A DNA stretch of 64,000 nucleotides, taken from positions 372,001 to 436,000 of the forward strand of contig CAYLVB010000003.1 in NCBI GenBank assembly GCA_964387075.1. Reading direction: 5' to 3'. This DNA comes from PALSA-968 sp964387075. GTDB lineage: Bacteria; Bacteroidota; Bacteroidia; B-17B0; Aurantibacillaceae. Each line of letters opens with the position of its first letter. Position 1 is the stretch's first letter. The notes beneath the pieces were generated by a model that had not been told where the DNA came from, did not search any database, and was given only the letters and a program-made list of their open reading frames with translations. A program made the position numbers and the translations under genes. Positions 34,501-43,259 of the stretch are shown one piece after another.

Positions 34501-34957
34501 CATCATCGAAGAATTGACCGACCTTGTGGAAGAAGCGGTGTTGGCCGAGTTCGATCGTATCTCGGAACGCGGCGGAGTTTTGGGCGCCATGGAGACCATG
34601 TACCAGCGCGGCAAGATACAGGAAGAAAGTCTGTATTACGAAATGCAAAAGCATACCGGGGAGTTCCCGATCATCGGCGTAAATACTTTCCTGAGCTCGA
34701 AAGGTTCTCCAACGGTGATCCCGCAGGAAGTAATTCGTTCTACTGAAGAAGAGAAGGAGTTCCAGATCAACACCGTGAAGAACCTGCAGAAGACCAGCGG
34801 CGAATATGGAAAAGAGAAATTGGGCGAGATACAGAGGGTGGCCGTGCAAAACGGAAATATTTTTAACTCGTTAATGGAAACTGTGAAGTATTGTTCGTTA
34901 GGGCAGATCACGCAGGCGCTGTTTGAAGTGGGCGGACAGTATCGCAGGAATATGTAA
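31577..34957 (+). CDS. icmF: Fused isobutyryl-CoA/methylmalonyl-CoA mutase IcmF
   Basis: A 1126-aa fusion of three modules: an N-terminal adenosylcobalamin-binding domain (about 8-145, with ALFDGHDAAINIM and the ITSYQGGH loop), a MeaB-like G-protein chaperone (P-loop GITGTGGAGKSS near 200) and the acyl-CoA mutase TIM-barrel half (from about 560 to the end). It rearranges branched to straight acyl-CoA, with the GTPase loading or guarding B12. ATG 31577 is chosen; the longer frame to 31475 would translate the inverted repeat. TATTTTAG at 31547-31554 is a possible -7 element. Confidence 0.93.
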   Translation: MTEQTPYQSKHKIRIVTAAALFDGHDAAINIMRRIMQSSGAEVIHLGHDRSVQDVVNCAIQEDANAIAITSYQGGHVEYFKYMYDLLKERGCGHIKIFGGGGGVILPTEIEELHKYGITRIYSPDDGRSLGLQGMINDVLKQSDYDPSANLNGEVGHIKQRDHKSIARLISVAENHGEESAALLKKIKEQAKDSKTPVLGITGTGGAGKSSLVDELVRRFLIDFPEKTIGIVSVDPSKRKTGGALLGDRIRMNSIRNDRVFMRSMATRQSNLALSKYVQDAVDILKVSGFDLIILETAGIGQSDTEITEHSDMSLYVMTPEYGAASQLEKIDMIEFADIIALNKFDKRGALDAIRDVKKQYKRNHNLFETPDEKIPVYGTIASQFNDPGMNRLYKEVMDKLVEKTKVDLKSKFALTSEMSEKIYIIPPARTRYLAEIAENNRNYDKKAEEQSEIAEKLYGIRKTIGTIRESKMTDKDRLIKSLEEEYANVELGLEGANKKILEGWEAKKQQYTNEFYVFKVRDKEIKIKTHYESLSHTQVPKIAVPRFRGWGDVLKWNLSENFPGEFPYAAGIYPFKREGEDPTRMFAGEGGPERTNKRFHYVSKGLPAARLSTAFDSVTLYGQDPDYRPDIYGKIGNSGVSVCCLDDAKKLYSGFNLADPKTSVSMTINGPAAIIAAFYMNAAIDQQCELYIKKNGLQKEAEKKIEEIYKAKGTPRPKYNGPLPEGNDGLGLMLLGVTGDMVLAKDVYEKIKADTLSQVRGTVQADILKEDQAQNTCIFSTEFSLRVMGDVQQYFIDNKVRNFYSVSISGYHIAEAGANPISQLAFTVANGFTFVEYYLSRGMNIDDFAPNLSFFFSNGIDPEYSVIGRVARRIWAKAMKYKYGGNERSQMLKYHIQTSGRSLHAQEIDFNDIRTTLQALYAIYDNCNSLHTNAYDEAITTPTEGSVRRAMAIQLIINKELGLAKNENPLQGSFIIEELTDLVEEAVLAEFDRISERGGVLGAMETMYQRGKIQEESLYYEMQKHTGEFPIIGVNTFLSSKGSPTVIPQEVIRSTEEEKEFQINTVKNLQKTSGEYGKEKLGEIQRVAVQNGNIFNSLMETVKYCSLGQITQALFEVGGQYRRNM

Positions 34958-35220
34958 TGATAACCCTCAACATCAAAGTAAAGCCCGGAGCTTTCAAAGA
35001 CGAAGTGTTGCTTGATGCCGAAGGAACAGTAACGGTAAAGATCATGGAAAAACCCATTGGAGGCGCCGCAAACGAATATCTTGTGAAATATTTGGCTAAG
35101 GAATTTGATCTGAGTAAAAGCGCGGTGATTCTAGAAAAAGGAACAACGAGTCGCTTTAAGAAGATAAAGCTTGCAATTAATGACGCTGAATGGAATGTCA
35201 TTCTTTCCCGATATAAATAA
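34957..35220 (+). CDS. DUF167 family protein
   Basis: An 87-aa protein of the DUF167/YggU type. It has the compact alpha/beta pattern with VKPGAFKDE near the start and KPIGGAANEYLVKYLAKEF in the middle, the usual conserved region. Biochemical role unknown. It overlaps the icmF stop by 1 nt and its own stop directly abuts the next start, so the three genes form a coupled run. Codon use resembles its neighbours. Confidence 0.85.
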   Translation: MITLNIKVKPGAFKDEVLLDAEGTVTVKIMEKPIGGAANEYLVKYLAKEFDLSKSAVILEKGTTSRFKKIKLAINDAEWNVILSRYK

Positions 35221-36126
35221 GTGAAGAAGTTCCTCTATATCATTTTCTCTTTGCTTTCTGTTCTCGGTACGGCGCAGGACGAAAAGGATAATGATGATGA
35301 AGAAAAGCCCGAAAAACCCCGCAAGGAAAATGGCTTTCAACTGGGATTTTTCGCCGGCACTTATTTTGCCAATAAATACAGCAGCGGTTTGTACGATGGC
35401 TATGGGCTCGACATAAACGGGAACCGAAATAATTTCTGGAACAGCCCCATGTATAACCAGATCGTAAACATCAATGGCGGAAATAATGGGCAGCCCGACC
35501 GCATTGCCGAGAAACTGGGTGTGCAGCACGGCGAATGGTCGTTCAACGAAACCGACATGCCGGTTAATTTAAAATACAATATTGCGTTTCACGTGGGCGC
35601 CAATATGCGTTTCGCGGCAGATAAAACGAGTTCTTTCATTCTCAATTTCAATACCACCAAACTTACGGTGAACGGAAATTTTACGATCGTAACGCAAACA
35701 CTCAGCGGCGGCAACCAGCAGCCCGCCCAGGTTAGAACTTTTCCTTTAATAGGCGGCGAGCAGCGATTGCTCATTCAACTGGGCTACCAGCATATTTTTG
35801 GCGAGAACGATAAAATGAATTTCTTTTTCGAGGGGGGCGTTAATGTGACCATGGCAAAATTTGTCAAGAACCAGATCAACGTAAATGGACTCGTAATGGA
35901 TCTAAGCTATATTTACTATAATGCCAATATGGGCGGCTTTCGTTCTAAATTTCTTACGGGTGTAGGCACAGGAGCTTTCGCCGGCCTGGGTGTGAATCTG
36001 AACCTTGGCGCGCGCTGGGTCATCCAATTCCTTTATTCACCTTCCTACGAGTACATCAAGCTCGGCATCAACCCCAAGCGTACCCTTAATCACGCCTTTG
36101 GGGTGAGAGGCTACTACACTTTTTGA
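35221..36126 (+). CDS. Predicted outer-membrane beta-barrel protein
   Basis: A 301-aa protein starting with GTG. It has a signal peptide (IIFSLLSVLGTAQ), a short acidic Lys/Glu/Pro stretch, then Asn-rich amphipathic strands ending in an aromatic C-terminus (GVRGYYTF), which supports an outer-membrane barrel. It begins exactly after the DUF167 stop. No closer family is recognised, and the metabolic neighbour icmF gives no clear hint. Confidence 0.65.
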   Translation: MKKFLYIIFSLLSVLGTAQDEKDNDDEEKPEKPRKENGFQLGFFAGTYFANKYSSGLYDGYGLDINGNRNNFWNSPMYNQIVNINGGNNGQPDRIAEKLGVQHGEWSFNETDMPVNLKYNIAFHVGANMRFAADKTSSFILNFNTTKLTVNGNFTIVTQTLSGGNQQPAQVRTFPLIGGEQRLLIQLGYQHIFGENDKMNFFFEGGVNVTMAKFVKNQINVNGLVMDLSYIYYNANMGGFRSKFLTGVGTGAFAGLGVNLNLGARWVIQFLYSPSYEYIKLGINPKRTLNHAFGVRGYYTF

Positions 36127-36187
36127 TCATTTAACAGTTTAGCTCCAAAATTCTATCCTATAAACTGGTGTATTACTTCTTATTTAA

Positions 36188-36195
36188 TACTTTTG
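36188..36195 (+). promoter_or_regulatory. -7 element of the LolA-like gene
   Basis: TACTTTTG matches TAnnTTTG exactly, 17 nt before ATG 36213. The -33 element is poor (CTG at 36165-36167, 20-bp spacer). Confidence 0.5.
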
Positions 36196-36212
36196 GTAAA
36201 ATTTTCAGAAAA

Positions 36213-36941
36213 ATGAAACACCTCAAATTATTCATCGTCCTGATCTACTCCGCATTTTTCGCACAAGCACAAAACGTGGATGAAGTGATCGACAAGACCA
36301 TACAGGCCATGGGCGGTAAGGAAAAGATAAAAGCCATACAGTCGGCCAAAACAGAAATTAAAATGAAGGCGCAGATGTTCGAGTTTCCAACGGTAGCGTA
36401 CATCAAAAAAGATGGTTCCATGCGCAGCGAGACCGAGATCCAGGGTCTGAAGATCATCCAGGCGTATAATGGCGCCGACAGCAGCGGCTGGTCCATCAAT
36501 CCCATGCAGGGCGATAACAAAGCGCATAAGATGAACGATGAGCAACGCAAGGAAATGAAAGACGAGAATCGCCTCGAAAGTCCCTTGATGGATTACAAAC
36601 AAAAAGGGCACAGCGCCGAATTACTGGGCAAAGAAGACCTGGAAGGAGATGAGGTCTACAAGATCATGCTCACCAAAAAGAACGGCAATATCACGTACTA
36701 TTATATCGACGCTCAGACTTACATGATCTGGAAAGAAGAATCGAAAATAAAATACCAGGACAGGGAGTTTACCAGCGAAACCTATTTCAGCAATTACGTT
36801 ACGCAGGATGGCATCACTTCTGCCCGCACCATTGAAAATTATAACGACGGTAAAGTAACCATGCAGATGAACATCGAAAAGATGGAATACAACCAAAAGT
36901 TCGACGACCAATTATTTAAAATGCCCGAAGAGAAAAAATAG
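36213..36941 (+). CDS. LolA-like outer-membrane lipoprotein-sorting family protein
   Basis: A 242-aa secreted protein (signal ending AFFAQAQ) whose mature part begins with VDEVIDKTIQAMGGKEKI, the common opening of Bacteroidota LolA/LolB-superfamily proteins. The half-barrel fold binds lipids or lipoproteins. ATG 36213 is preferred over 36168 for the signal peptide and promoter position. It precedes the BNR-repeat protein by 1 nt, so they are co-expressed. Its cargo is unknown. Confidence 0.75.
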   Translation: MKHLKLFIVLIYSAFFAQAQNVDEVIDKTIQAMGGKEKIKAIQSAKTEIKMKAQMFEFPTVAYIKKDGSMRSETEIQGLKIIQAYNGADSSGWSINPMQGDNKAHKMNDEQRKEMKDENRLESPLMDYKQKGHSAELLGKEDLEGDEVYKIMLTKKNGNITYYYIDAQTYMIWKEESKIKYQDREFTSETYFSNYVTQDGITSARTIENYNDGKVTMQMNIEKMEYNQKFDDQLFKMPEEKK

Positions 36942-36942
36942 T

Positions 36943-39900
36943 ATGAAAAGAATTTATTTAGCTATAGTGCTGATCTCCGGTTTTTCCGGTATTGCGCAAA
37001 CCAAATTAACTTCCGCCATGTTGGGCGGTTATCCTGCACGCCAGATCGGTCCGGCAGAAATGAGCGGTCGCATCACTTGTATAGATGCGGTTGCCAAGAA
37101 CACCCGCGTGGTGTACGTAGGAACGGGCGGCGGCGGTGTTTGGAAATCAACCAATGCCGGAACCACGTTCGAGCCGGTGTTTGACAAGTATTGCCAATCG
37201 ATAGGATGGCTGGCCATCGATCAGAAAAGCCCGGAGACTGTTTGGGTGGGAACGGGAGAGAGCAATATGCGTAACAGCGTAAGCGTAGGTTGTGGACTTT
37301 ACAAAACTACGGACGGCGGTTCTAACTGGCGCAATCTGGGCTTTGATACCTGCGAGCGCATCAGTAAAGTGATCATCGATCCGAAGAATTCGGATATTGT
37401 TTATGTAGCGGTTCCAGGCGCGCTTTGGAGCGACAGCAAACACCGCGGACTTTATAAAACAACCGACGGAGGAAAGACCTGGAAAAAAATACTGTATACA
37501 GATACGAAGACCGGCTGCGCGGATATAGCGGTTGACCCGGGCAACAGCGATGTGCTTTACGCATCGATGTGGCAGTTCCGTCGATCGCCGCATTCTTTCA
37601 GCTCAGGAGGCCCCGGCAGCGCGCTTTACAAAAGTACGGATGGAGGCAAATCCTGGAAAAAGATCCAGAAGGGGATAGAAGCGGGCGAATTAGGAAGGAT
37701 GTGCATCGCTATCAGTCCTACCCAAACCAACAAAGTATTTTTAGTTGCCGAATCGAAAAATACCGCCCTGTATGCTTCGAATGATGGCGGCGAGAATTGG
37801 GAAAAGACCAGCGCTACGCAAAATGTGACCTGGAGACCTTTTTATTTTAGTTTGATCGTGGTGGATCCGCTCGACCCGAAACGTATTTACCGTCCGGGTT
37901 TAGAGTTCGCTTTCAGTGATGACGGTGGAGAGTCCTGGAAATCGGCTTCTTTTGAAGGAGGCTGGGTGCATTCAGATCACCATGCTTTGTGGATCGATCC
38001 CAATAACAATCATCACCTTCTTTTGGGAACTGACGGCGGCGTTTATCAATCTTTAGATAAAGGCGTGAGCTGGACCATGTTCAAGAATTTACCTGTGTCG
38101 CAATTCTATCACGTGGCTTATGATATGCAAACGCCGTACAATGTTTACGGTGGTTTGCAGGATAACGGAAGCTGGTTCGCTCCCACCGCTAGTGTTGGCG
38201 GAATTGAAAATAAGGACTGGACCAATTGCGGAGGCGGCGATGGTTTTTGGGTGCAGCCGGATAGAAGCGACAGTAATATCTGCTATAGTGAGTCGCAAGG
38301 CGGAGATGTGATCCGTTACAATAAACGGACGAATGAATCGAAAGACATCAAGCCTTATCCTTTGGCCGGAGAACCCAAATTGCGTTTCAACTGGAATACG
38401 CCTATAGCTACGAGCCCAACTAATGTGAATACCTTATATGTCGGAGCGCAGTATTTGTATCGCAGTAAAAATAAGGGACAAACCTGGGAAAAGATCTCCC
38501 CGGATCTGACCACGAATGATAAAAAGAAACAGGAGCAGGAAAAATCAGGAGGACTTTCTGTAGATAATTCGGGAGCCGAGAATCACTGTACAATTTATAC
38601 CATTTGCGAATCGCCAAAGGATGAGAACATGATCTGGGTGGGCACGGATGATGGCAATGTGCAGGTAACAGTGGATGGAGGAAAGAACTGGAGCAAAGTG
38701 AGCGGCAATATGCCCGGCATGCCCGCTGGAACCTGGTGCAGCAGCATTGACGCGAGCGTATATGACAAGAACACGGCGTTTGTTACTTTTGAAGGGCATG
38801 CGGTAGGAGATATGAAAACCTATATTTACAAAACTACCGATCTGGGCAAGACCTGGAAGTCGATCGTAACAACAGATATTAAGGGATATGCGCATAAAAT
38901 AAAGCAAGACCCGAAGAATGAGAATTTACTATTTGCCGGAACCGAATTCGGTTTATTCGTAAGCTTTGATGGCGGAAAGAATTGGGTGCAGTATAAAGCC
39001 AAAGTTCCGCCGGTAGCAGTACGCGACATAGCGATCCACCCTGTAGCGCATGATCTTATTTTAGCAACACATGGGCGCGGCGTGATCATTGTGGATGATA
39101 TCACACCTTTGAGAAATTTCGGTCAACAGATGCTGGAAAATGAGATGGCCTTCCTTCCTTCGAAAGAAACGTATATCGGAAGTGATCAATATGGCGGAGC
39201 ATTTCCTGATGGAGGTTATTCGGGCGATAACCCCGATGAGGACCTTACCGTAGTATATTACCTGAAGAACCGGATCACTAAGGGAAGTGTGAAGTTAGAG
39301 GTGTACGACGCAAATGACAAGCTCATTACTTCGTTACCGGCTTCCAAAAGAAAAGGCATTAACCGCGCGAGCTGGAATCTGCGCATGAAACCGCCCCGCG
39401 TTGCAAAAGGAGTGAAAGCAGATTTTGCGGGGTTCATTGGTCCTTACGCCGGCGAAGGGAATTACAAATTGAAATTGGTAGTGAACGAGAAGTCGATCGA
39501 GAAGGTGATCGAGCTCAAATACGATCCTAAGGCAAAAATTTCGCTGGAAGATAAAAAGCTGCAGCGCGAAGCAACCCTGAAGATATTCGGTATGCATGAA
39601 GAGCTGGCCTTCCTGAGCGAGACGATACGCGCGGCGGGAGATACTGCCTACGCCCGTGCCGATAAAATGAATAACAAGGAATATAACGAGTTGCTGAAAG
39701 TATGGAACAAAAAGAGCGATGAGCTGTTGCAAACCCTGGCCGCTTCAGTAGCAGGCACCAACATCACCGGCGAAGAAAAAATACGCGAGAAATTAACTGA
39801 ACTGTATTATAAAGTAGCGGGATCGTTCACGCGTCCTACCGATTCGCAGATGGACCGGGTAAAAGGATTGCAGAAAGAGATCGACGATGCAAAGGCAAAA

Positions 39901-40020
39901 GCAGAAACGCTTTTCAAGGCCGAGCTCGGCAAACTCAACACGGTGATAGCCAAGAACAAGCAGGCAGAGATCAAATTACTGACCAAAGAGCAGTGGGATA
40001 AGGCAACGAAGAAAAGCTAG
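36943..40020 (+). CDS. VPS10/BNR-repeat beta-propeller secreted protein
   Basis: A 1025-aa protein with a signal peptide (AIVLISGFSGIAQ) and about 12 BNR/Asp-box units (S-x-D-x-G-x-x-W pattern, such as STDGGKSWKK and TTDGGKTWKK) over residues 50-720. This is the sortilin/VPS10-like propeller often annotated as glycosyl hydrolase in Bacteroidota. A C-terminal helical region (about 840-1020) follows a beta-sandwich. No T9SS tail is visible. Catalytic residues cannot be identified, so enzymatic activity is unproven. The end overlaps the convergent gene by 4 nt. Confidence 0.82.
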   Translation: MKRIYLAIVLISGFSGIAQTKLTSAMLGGYPARQIGPAEMSGRITCIDAVAKNTRVVYVGTGGGGVWKSTNAGTTFEPVFDKYCQSIGWLAIDQKSPETVWVGTGESNMRNSVSVGCGLYKTTDGGSNWRNLGFDTCERISKVIIDPKNSDIVYVAVPGALWSDSKHRGLYKTTDGGKTWKKILYTDTKTGCADIAVDPGNSDVLYASMWQFRRSPHSFSSGGPGSALYKSTDGGKSWKKIQKGIEAGELGRMCIAISPTQTNKVFLVAESKNTALYASNDGGENWEKTSATQNVTWRPFYFSLIVVDPLDPKRIYRPGLEFAFSDDGGESWKSASFEGGWVHSDHHALWIDPNNNHHLLLGTDGGVYQSLDKGVSWTMFKNLPVSQFYHVAYDMQTPYNVYGGLQDNGSWFAPTASVGGIENKDWTNCGGGDGFWVQPDRSDSNICYSESQGGDVIRYNKRTNESKDIKPYPLAGEPKLRFNWNTPIATSPTNVNTLYVGAQYLYRSKNKGQTWEKISPDLTTNDKKKQEQEKSGGLSVDNSGAENHCTIYTICESPKDENMIWVGTDDGNVQVTVDGGKNWSKVSGNMPGMPAGTWCSSIDASVYDKNTAFVTFEGHAVGDMKTYIYKTTDLGKTWKSIVTTDIKGYAHKIKQDPKNENLLFAGTEFGLFVSFDGGKNWVQYKAKVPPVAVRDIAIHPVAHDLILATHGRGVIIVDDITPLRNFGQQMLENEMAFLPSKETYIGSDQYGGAFPDGGYSGDNPDEDLTVVYYLKNRITKGSVKLEVYDANDKLITSLPASKRKGINRASWNLRMKPPRVAKGVKADFAGFIGPYAGEGNYKLKLVVNEKSIEKVIELKYDPKAKISLEDKKLQREATLKIFGMHEELAFLSETIRAAGDTAYARADKMNNKEYNELLKVWNKKSDELLQTLAASVAGTNITGEEKIREKLTELYYKVAGSFTRPTDSQMDRVKGLQKEIDDAKAKAETLFKAELGKLNTVIAKNKQAEIKLLTKEQWDKATKKS

Positions 40021-41177
40021 TTCTTAATTAATTTACAGGTAGAGAGCGAGCCGCTTCCGGTCATGGCCACGCGCATCATGTATGCGCCTTTTGGCAGGTC
40101 GCCAAGTGGAACGTGGATGGTTTGTGAGCCTTCGAGTATCTCCTCTTGCTTTGAGTATACGATGCGTCCGGCCAGATCAACCAATTCTACAAGCGCTTTA
40201 TCATCTGTTGCGGCGAACAACTCAAAGTTTGCCGACTCTTCCGCAGGATTTGGGTAAATCTCTCCGCGCCATTTATCATCGTCGAGGACTGTAACGCTGA
40301 TGATGCCAGAGCTGGTAACTTCGCCATTAAAATCCATTTGCTTTAAACGGTAATAGGTAATTCCTTTTCCCGCTTCTTCATCCATAGCGGTGTAATGTTT
40401 AGTGATATGGCTGGTGCCGGAACCGGCCACCGTGGCCACTGGTTCAAAAAGCATGGCATCAGGAGAACGCTCCAAAATGAACGATCTATTGTTAAGCTCG
40501 CTCGCGGTTGACCATTCTATTTTTGTACCGTTTTTTGTTTGAAATGCCCTGAATTGAAGTAATTCAATAGGAAGAATGATGCCGCCCGAACAGGAACAGG
40601 AACCCGTACCGGAAGCAGTTGTGGCGTAAGTGAAATCGAGCGTCTCTAATTCAAAACCCGTAGGACCACAACATCCAAAGAAATTACAACCGCAGGTACC
40701 ACCGGAGAGCTGAATATAATAAGTTTGAGTGGCAGGCGCGGTCCATGCCAGGCAATTCCGCATTTGGCTGTACTGCGCGCCGGTTCCACCATAAGAAGTT
40801 GCTACATAGCCGGCGCCGGTTGGACATGCGGTGCTTATAATTTCAATTCCGCTGCCATTATTTGTACCGCTTCCGTAGGTACGTAAAGCAAAACAATATT
40901 TCTGCCCGGCCGTGGCGGCGAATTGAAGTTTCACAAATTTAGAAGTACCCGCATTGAAACTATTAGAATGACCACTGCCCCCCATTACAGAACAATAGCT
41001 ACTGCTGGGGATGGTTTGTACAGTGGTGGTAGGTACGATGGTGCCCACGTCGCAGTAATTGGCGCCATTGCAGGAGGCATTCCATGCCTGCGCAGCCAGC
41101 TTAGAGCGGTTAAAGAATAAGCCAATAAATAAAAGACCCGTGGCAAGGTAAAAACGGATCGGAAGTTCCTTTCGCAT
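40017..41177 (-). CDS. T9SS type A cargo protein, Cys-rich
   Basis: A 386-aa secreted protein with a signal peptide (ending KLAAQA), a Cys-rich N-terminal domain (16 or more Cys, including CGCNFFGCCG) and a fibronectin-like linker domain (about 205-300, ILPIELLQFRAFQ). A T9SS type A sorting domain spans about 310-386 (IYPNPAEESANFEL, LVDLAGRIVYS, LPKGAYMMRV). The tail directs export across the outer membrane and attachment to the surface. The Cys-rich domain is not recognised. Confidence 0.85.
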   Translation of the reverse strand: MRKELPIRFYLATGLLFIGLFFNRSKLAAQAWNASCNGANYCDVGTIVPTTTVQTIPSSSYCSVMGGSGHSNSFNAGTSKFVKLQFAATAGQKYCFALRTYGSGTNNGSGIEIISTACPTGAGYVATSYGGTGAQYSQMRNCLAWTAPATQTYYIQLSGGTCGCNFFGCCGPTGFELETLDFTYATTASGTGSCSCSGGIILPIELLQFRAFQTKNGTKIEWSTASELNNRSFILERSPDAMLFEPVATVAGSGTSHITKHYTAMDEEAGKGITYYRLKQMDFNGEVTSSGIISVTVLDDDKWRGEIYPNPAEESANFELFAATDDKALVELVDLAGRIVYSKQEEILEGSQTIHVPLGDLPKGAYMMRVAMTGSGSLSTCKLIKN

Positions 41178-41269
41178 TCTTACTATATCGATTAAGACAG
41201 AATAAAATTACGACAGGAAGTTCCCGGATGAAAAACACAATAGACCCTATTCTTGGAGATCAGAGTACT

Positions 41270-41283
41270 ACTGATAATCAGCG
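41270..41283. repeat. Second copy of ACTGATAATCAGCG palindromic motif
   Basis: Identical to 936-949. It sits 22 nt upstream of the -33 element of the P-loop kinase gene, in the divergent region with the T9SS cargo gene. Confidence 0.4.
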
Positions 41284-41304
41284 AAATATGAAACAAATGA
41301 AAGC

Positions 41305-41334
41305 TTTGCCCAAAGAAAAAAAACCGCAACTTTG
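41305..41334 (+). promoter_or_regulatory. Promoter of the P-loop kinase gene (predicts leaderless mRNA)
   Basis: TTTG (41305-41308), 18-bp spacer, CAACTTTG (41327-41334; 7 of 8 consensus bases). Four bases (AGGG) separate it from ATG 41339. Confidence 0.5.
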
Positions 41335-41338
41335 AGGG

Positions 41339-41740
41339 ATGTCCTCTTTGATCTTATTACGTGGTTTGCCGGGCAGTGGCAAGAGTACGCTCGCGAAAGA
41401 ATTGAGCGAGAGCGGAAAATATCCCGTTTGCGCCATCGACGATTTTTTTGTCAATGAAAAGGGCGAGTATGTTTTTGAATTTGAAAGGAATCATCTCGCT
41501 TATAAAGCCTGTGAAGAGAAAGTAAGGGCACACATGCAAAACAGGATCGGGCGCATTTTTGTGGACAATACCTTTACCCTGGAGTGGGAGATGAAGCCGT
41601 ATTTTAAGCTGGCTGCCGAATTCCGTTACAAGGTGCATGTGATCACCGTTGAGAACCGCCACGGAGGGAAGAACATGCATGGTATTTCGGAAGAGAACCT
41701 GCAAAAAATGGCGGCTAAGTACAAAGTGGTCTTATTGTAA
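41339..41740 (+). CDS. Small P-loop ATPase/kinase-like protein
   Basis: A 133-aa cytoplasmic protein with Walker A GLPGSGKST at residues 9-17, a DDFF motif near 34-37 and FVDNTFT near 70-76 as the Walker-B-like part. It resembles AAA_33/NEDD4-binding-protein-2-type small nucleic acid or nucleotide kinases. Substrate unknown. A weak hairpin (AGCCTT 41745-41750 with AAGGCT 41766-41771) follows the stop. It precedes the histidine kinase gene by 54 nt. Confidence 0.78.
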   Translation: MSSLILLRGLPGSGKSTLAKELSESGKYPVCAIDDFFVNEKGEYVFEFERNHLAYKACEEKVRAHMQNRIGRIFVDNTFTLEWEMKPYFKLAAEFRYKVHVITVENRHGGKNMHGISEENLQKMAAKYKVVLL

Positions 41741-41794
41741 AAAAAGCCTTGCGGCGACTTGAAAAAAGGCTAATTTTATTCTTTTATTGCGACC

Positions 41795-43234
41795 TTGAAA
41801 AAAAGCGATGAACATATTATCCGCGACCTTAAAAAGGAAGTTTCTCTCCTAAAAAAGGAGAACGATCGTTTAAGGAGAACCGTATCTGTAAGCACGAGCA
41901 AGCCCACCGTAAAAGTTCCGAAAGAGGTTAGACCAATTTTTGCGAAAGCGGAAGCTTTGGTTGGAAATTATTTTCGTTCACTTAAATTCTCACCATCAAA
42001 GGGAAGTATAGAGATCAATAACGAGCGTTATGTGCTGGTACGCGCCTCGGCTCTATCACATGAGTTTCTGAATACGATCAAACATTTGTATAAGGACAGG
42101 GGAGAGGAAGAGGCAATGAACATAGGGAAGAATATTTTGTTTGATCTGGCCCACGTATTGGGCATGGAAGACGCGAAGAATTTTCACAAAAAGATGAAGT
42201 TGAAGGACCCGATCTCTAAGTTGTCGGCGGGCCCGGTGCATTTTGCTTACGCGGGATGGGCCTTTGTGGATATTTTGCCCGAGAGCAGGCCTTCGCCGGA
42301 TGAGAATTGTTTTCTGAAATTCAATCATCCATATTCCTTCGAGGCCGACAGCTGGGTGCGTGCCGGAAAAAGGTCGAAGACCCCCGTATGTATCATGAAC
42401 TCGGGTTATTCCAGCGGGTGGTGTGAGGCGAGTTTTGGAATTCCGCTTACGGCTGTAGAGATCACCTGTCGCGCCAAGGGAGACAAGCACTGCACCTTTA
42501 TCATGGCGCCGCCGCATAAGATCGACTCGTACCTGGATAAAGGTGTTGCAAAAAAAACGCGCGGCAAATTGGAGATCCCGGCTTTTCTGGAGCGAAAAAA
42601 GATAGAAGAAAAATTAAGCGCCACCGTTTCTGAAAAGGAATTCCTCATCAAGGAGATACACCACAGGGTAAAGAACAACCTGCAGATCATCTCCAGTTTG
42701 CTCAACCTGCAATCGGATAACATCAGCGATGAGCGGATCAAGGAAAAATACACCGAGAGCATCGGTCGCATCAAATCCATCGCCATCATTCACGAGCTGT
42801 TATATCGCTCCAAGAACCTTTCCGAGATCCGCATCAAAGAATACCTGGAGGAACTGGTAAGTTATATCTCCGATACCTATAACCTCGGCAAACGCGTGAG
42901 AGTGAATTTGGATGTGGACGTGAAGCACCGCACCATCGATCTTGACAAGGCGGTTCCCTGCGGGATCATCATCAACGAGCTGATGTCAAATGCCTTTAAA
43001 TACGCTTTTGCCGGCGGCAGCAACGGAAATATTTCTGTGCAGCTGAAGCAGGATGAGAAGAATAACTTTCAATTGAGTTTAAGTGACGATGGAGTTGGTT
43101 TGCCGAAGGGTCTTGATGTGCAAACCACACACACGCTGGGATTGCAGCTGGTGAACTCGCTGGTGGATCAGCTGGACGGAAAAATGAAAATTGACACTGA
43201 AAACGGAACCGTGTTCACCATTTCATTCAGCTAA
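41795..43234 (+). CDS. Soluble V4R-domain sensor histidine kinase (HisKA_2)
   Basis: A 479-aa kinase without membrane segments, starting with TTG. A coiled coil covers 1-35. A V4R (4-vinyl reductase-like) ligand domain spans about 60-235, with GWCEASFGIPLTAVEITC and the Cys/His cluster GDKHCTF. The HisKA_2 dimer/phosphoacceptor region has IHHRVKNNLQIISSLLNLQS near 290, and the ATPase domain has N-box INELMSNAFKYAF, DDGVGLP and THTLGLQL. No response regulator lies next to it. V4R domains bind small hydrophobic or metal ligands; the signal is unknown. Confidence 0.88.
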   Translation: MKKSDEHIIRDLKKEVSLLKKENDRLRRTVSVSTSKPTVKVPKEVRPIFAKAEALVGNYFRSLKFSPSKGSIEINNERYVLVRASALSHEFLNTIKHLYKDRGEEEAMNIGKNILFDLAHVLGMEDAKNFHKKMKLKDPISKLSAGPVHFAYAGWAFVDILPESRPSPDENCFLKFNHPYSFEADSWVRAGKRSKTPVCIMNSGYSSGWCEASFGIPLTAVEITCRAKGDKHCTFIMAPPHKIDSYLDKGVAKKTRGKLEIPAFLERKKIEEKLSATVSEKEFLIKEIHHRVKNNLQIISSLLNLQSDNISDERIKEKYTESIGRIKSIAIIHELLYRSKNLSEIRIKEYLEELVSYISDTYNLGKRVRVNLDVDVKHRTIDLDKAVPCGIIINELMSNAFKYAFAGGSNGNISVQLKQDEKNNFQLSLSDDGVGLPKGLDVQTTHTLGLQLVNSLVDQLDGKMKIDTENGTVFTISFS

Positions 43235-43259
43235 TTAATAATTTGTAAAAAAAGCTTCG

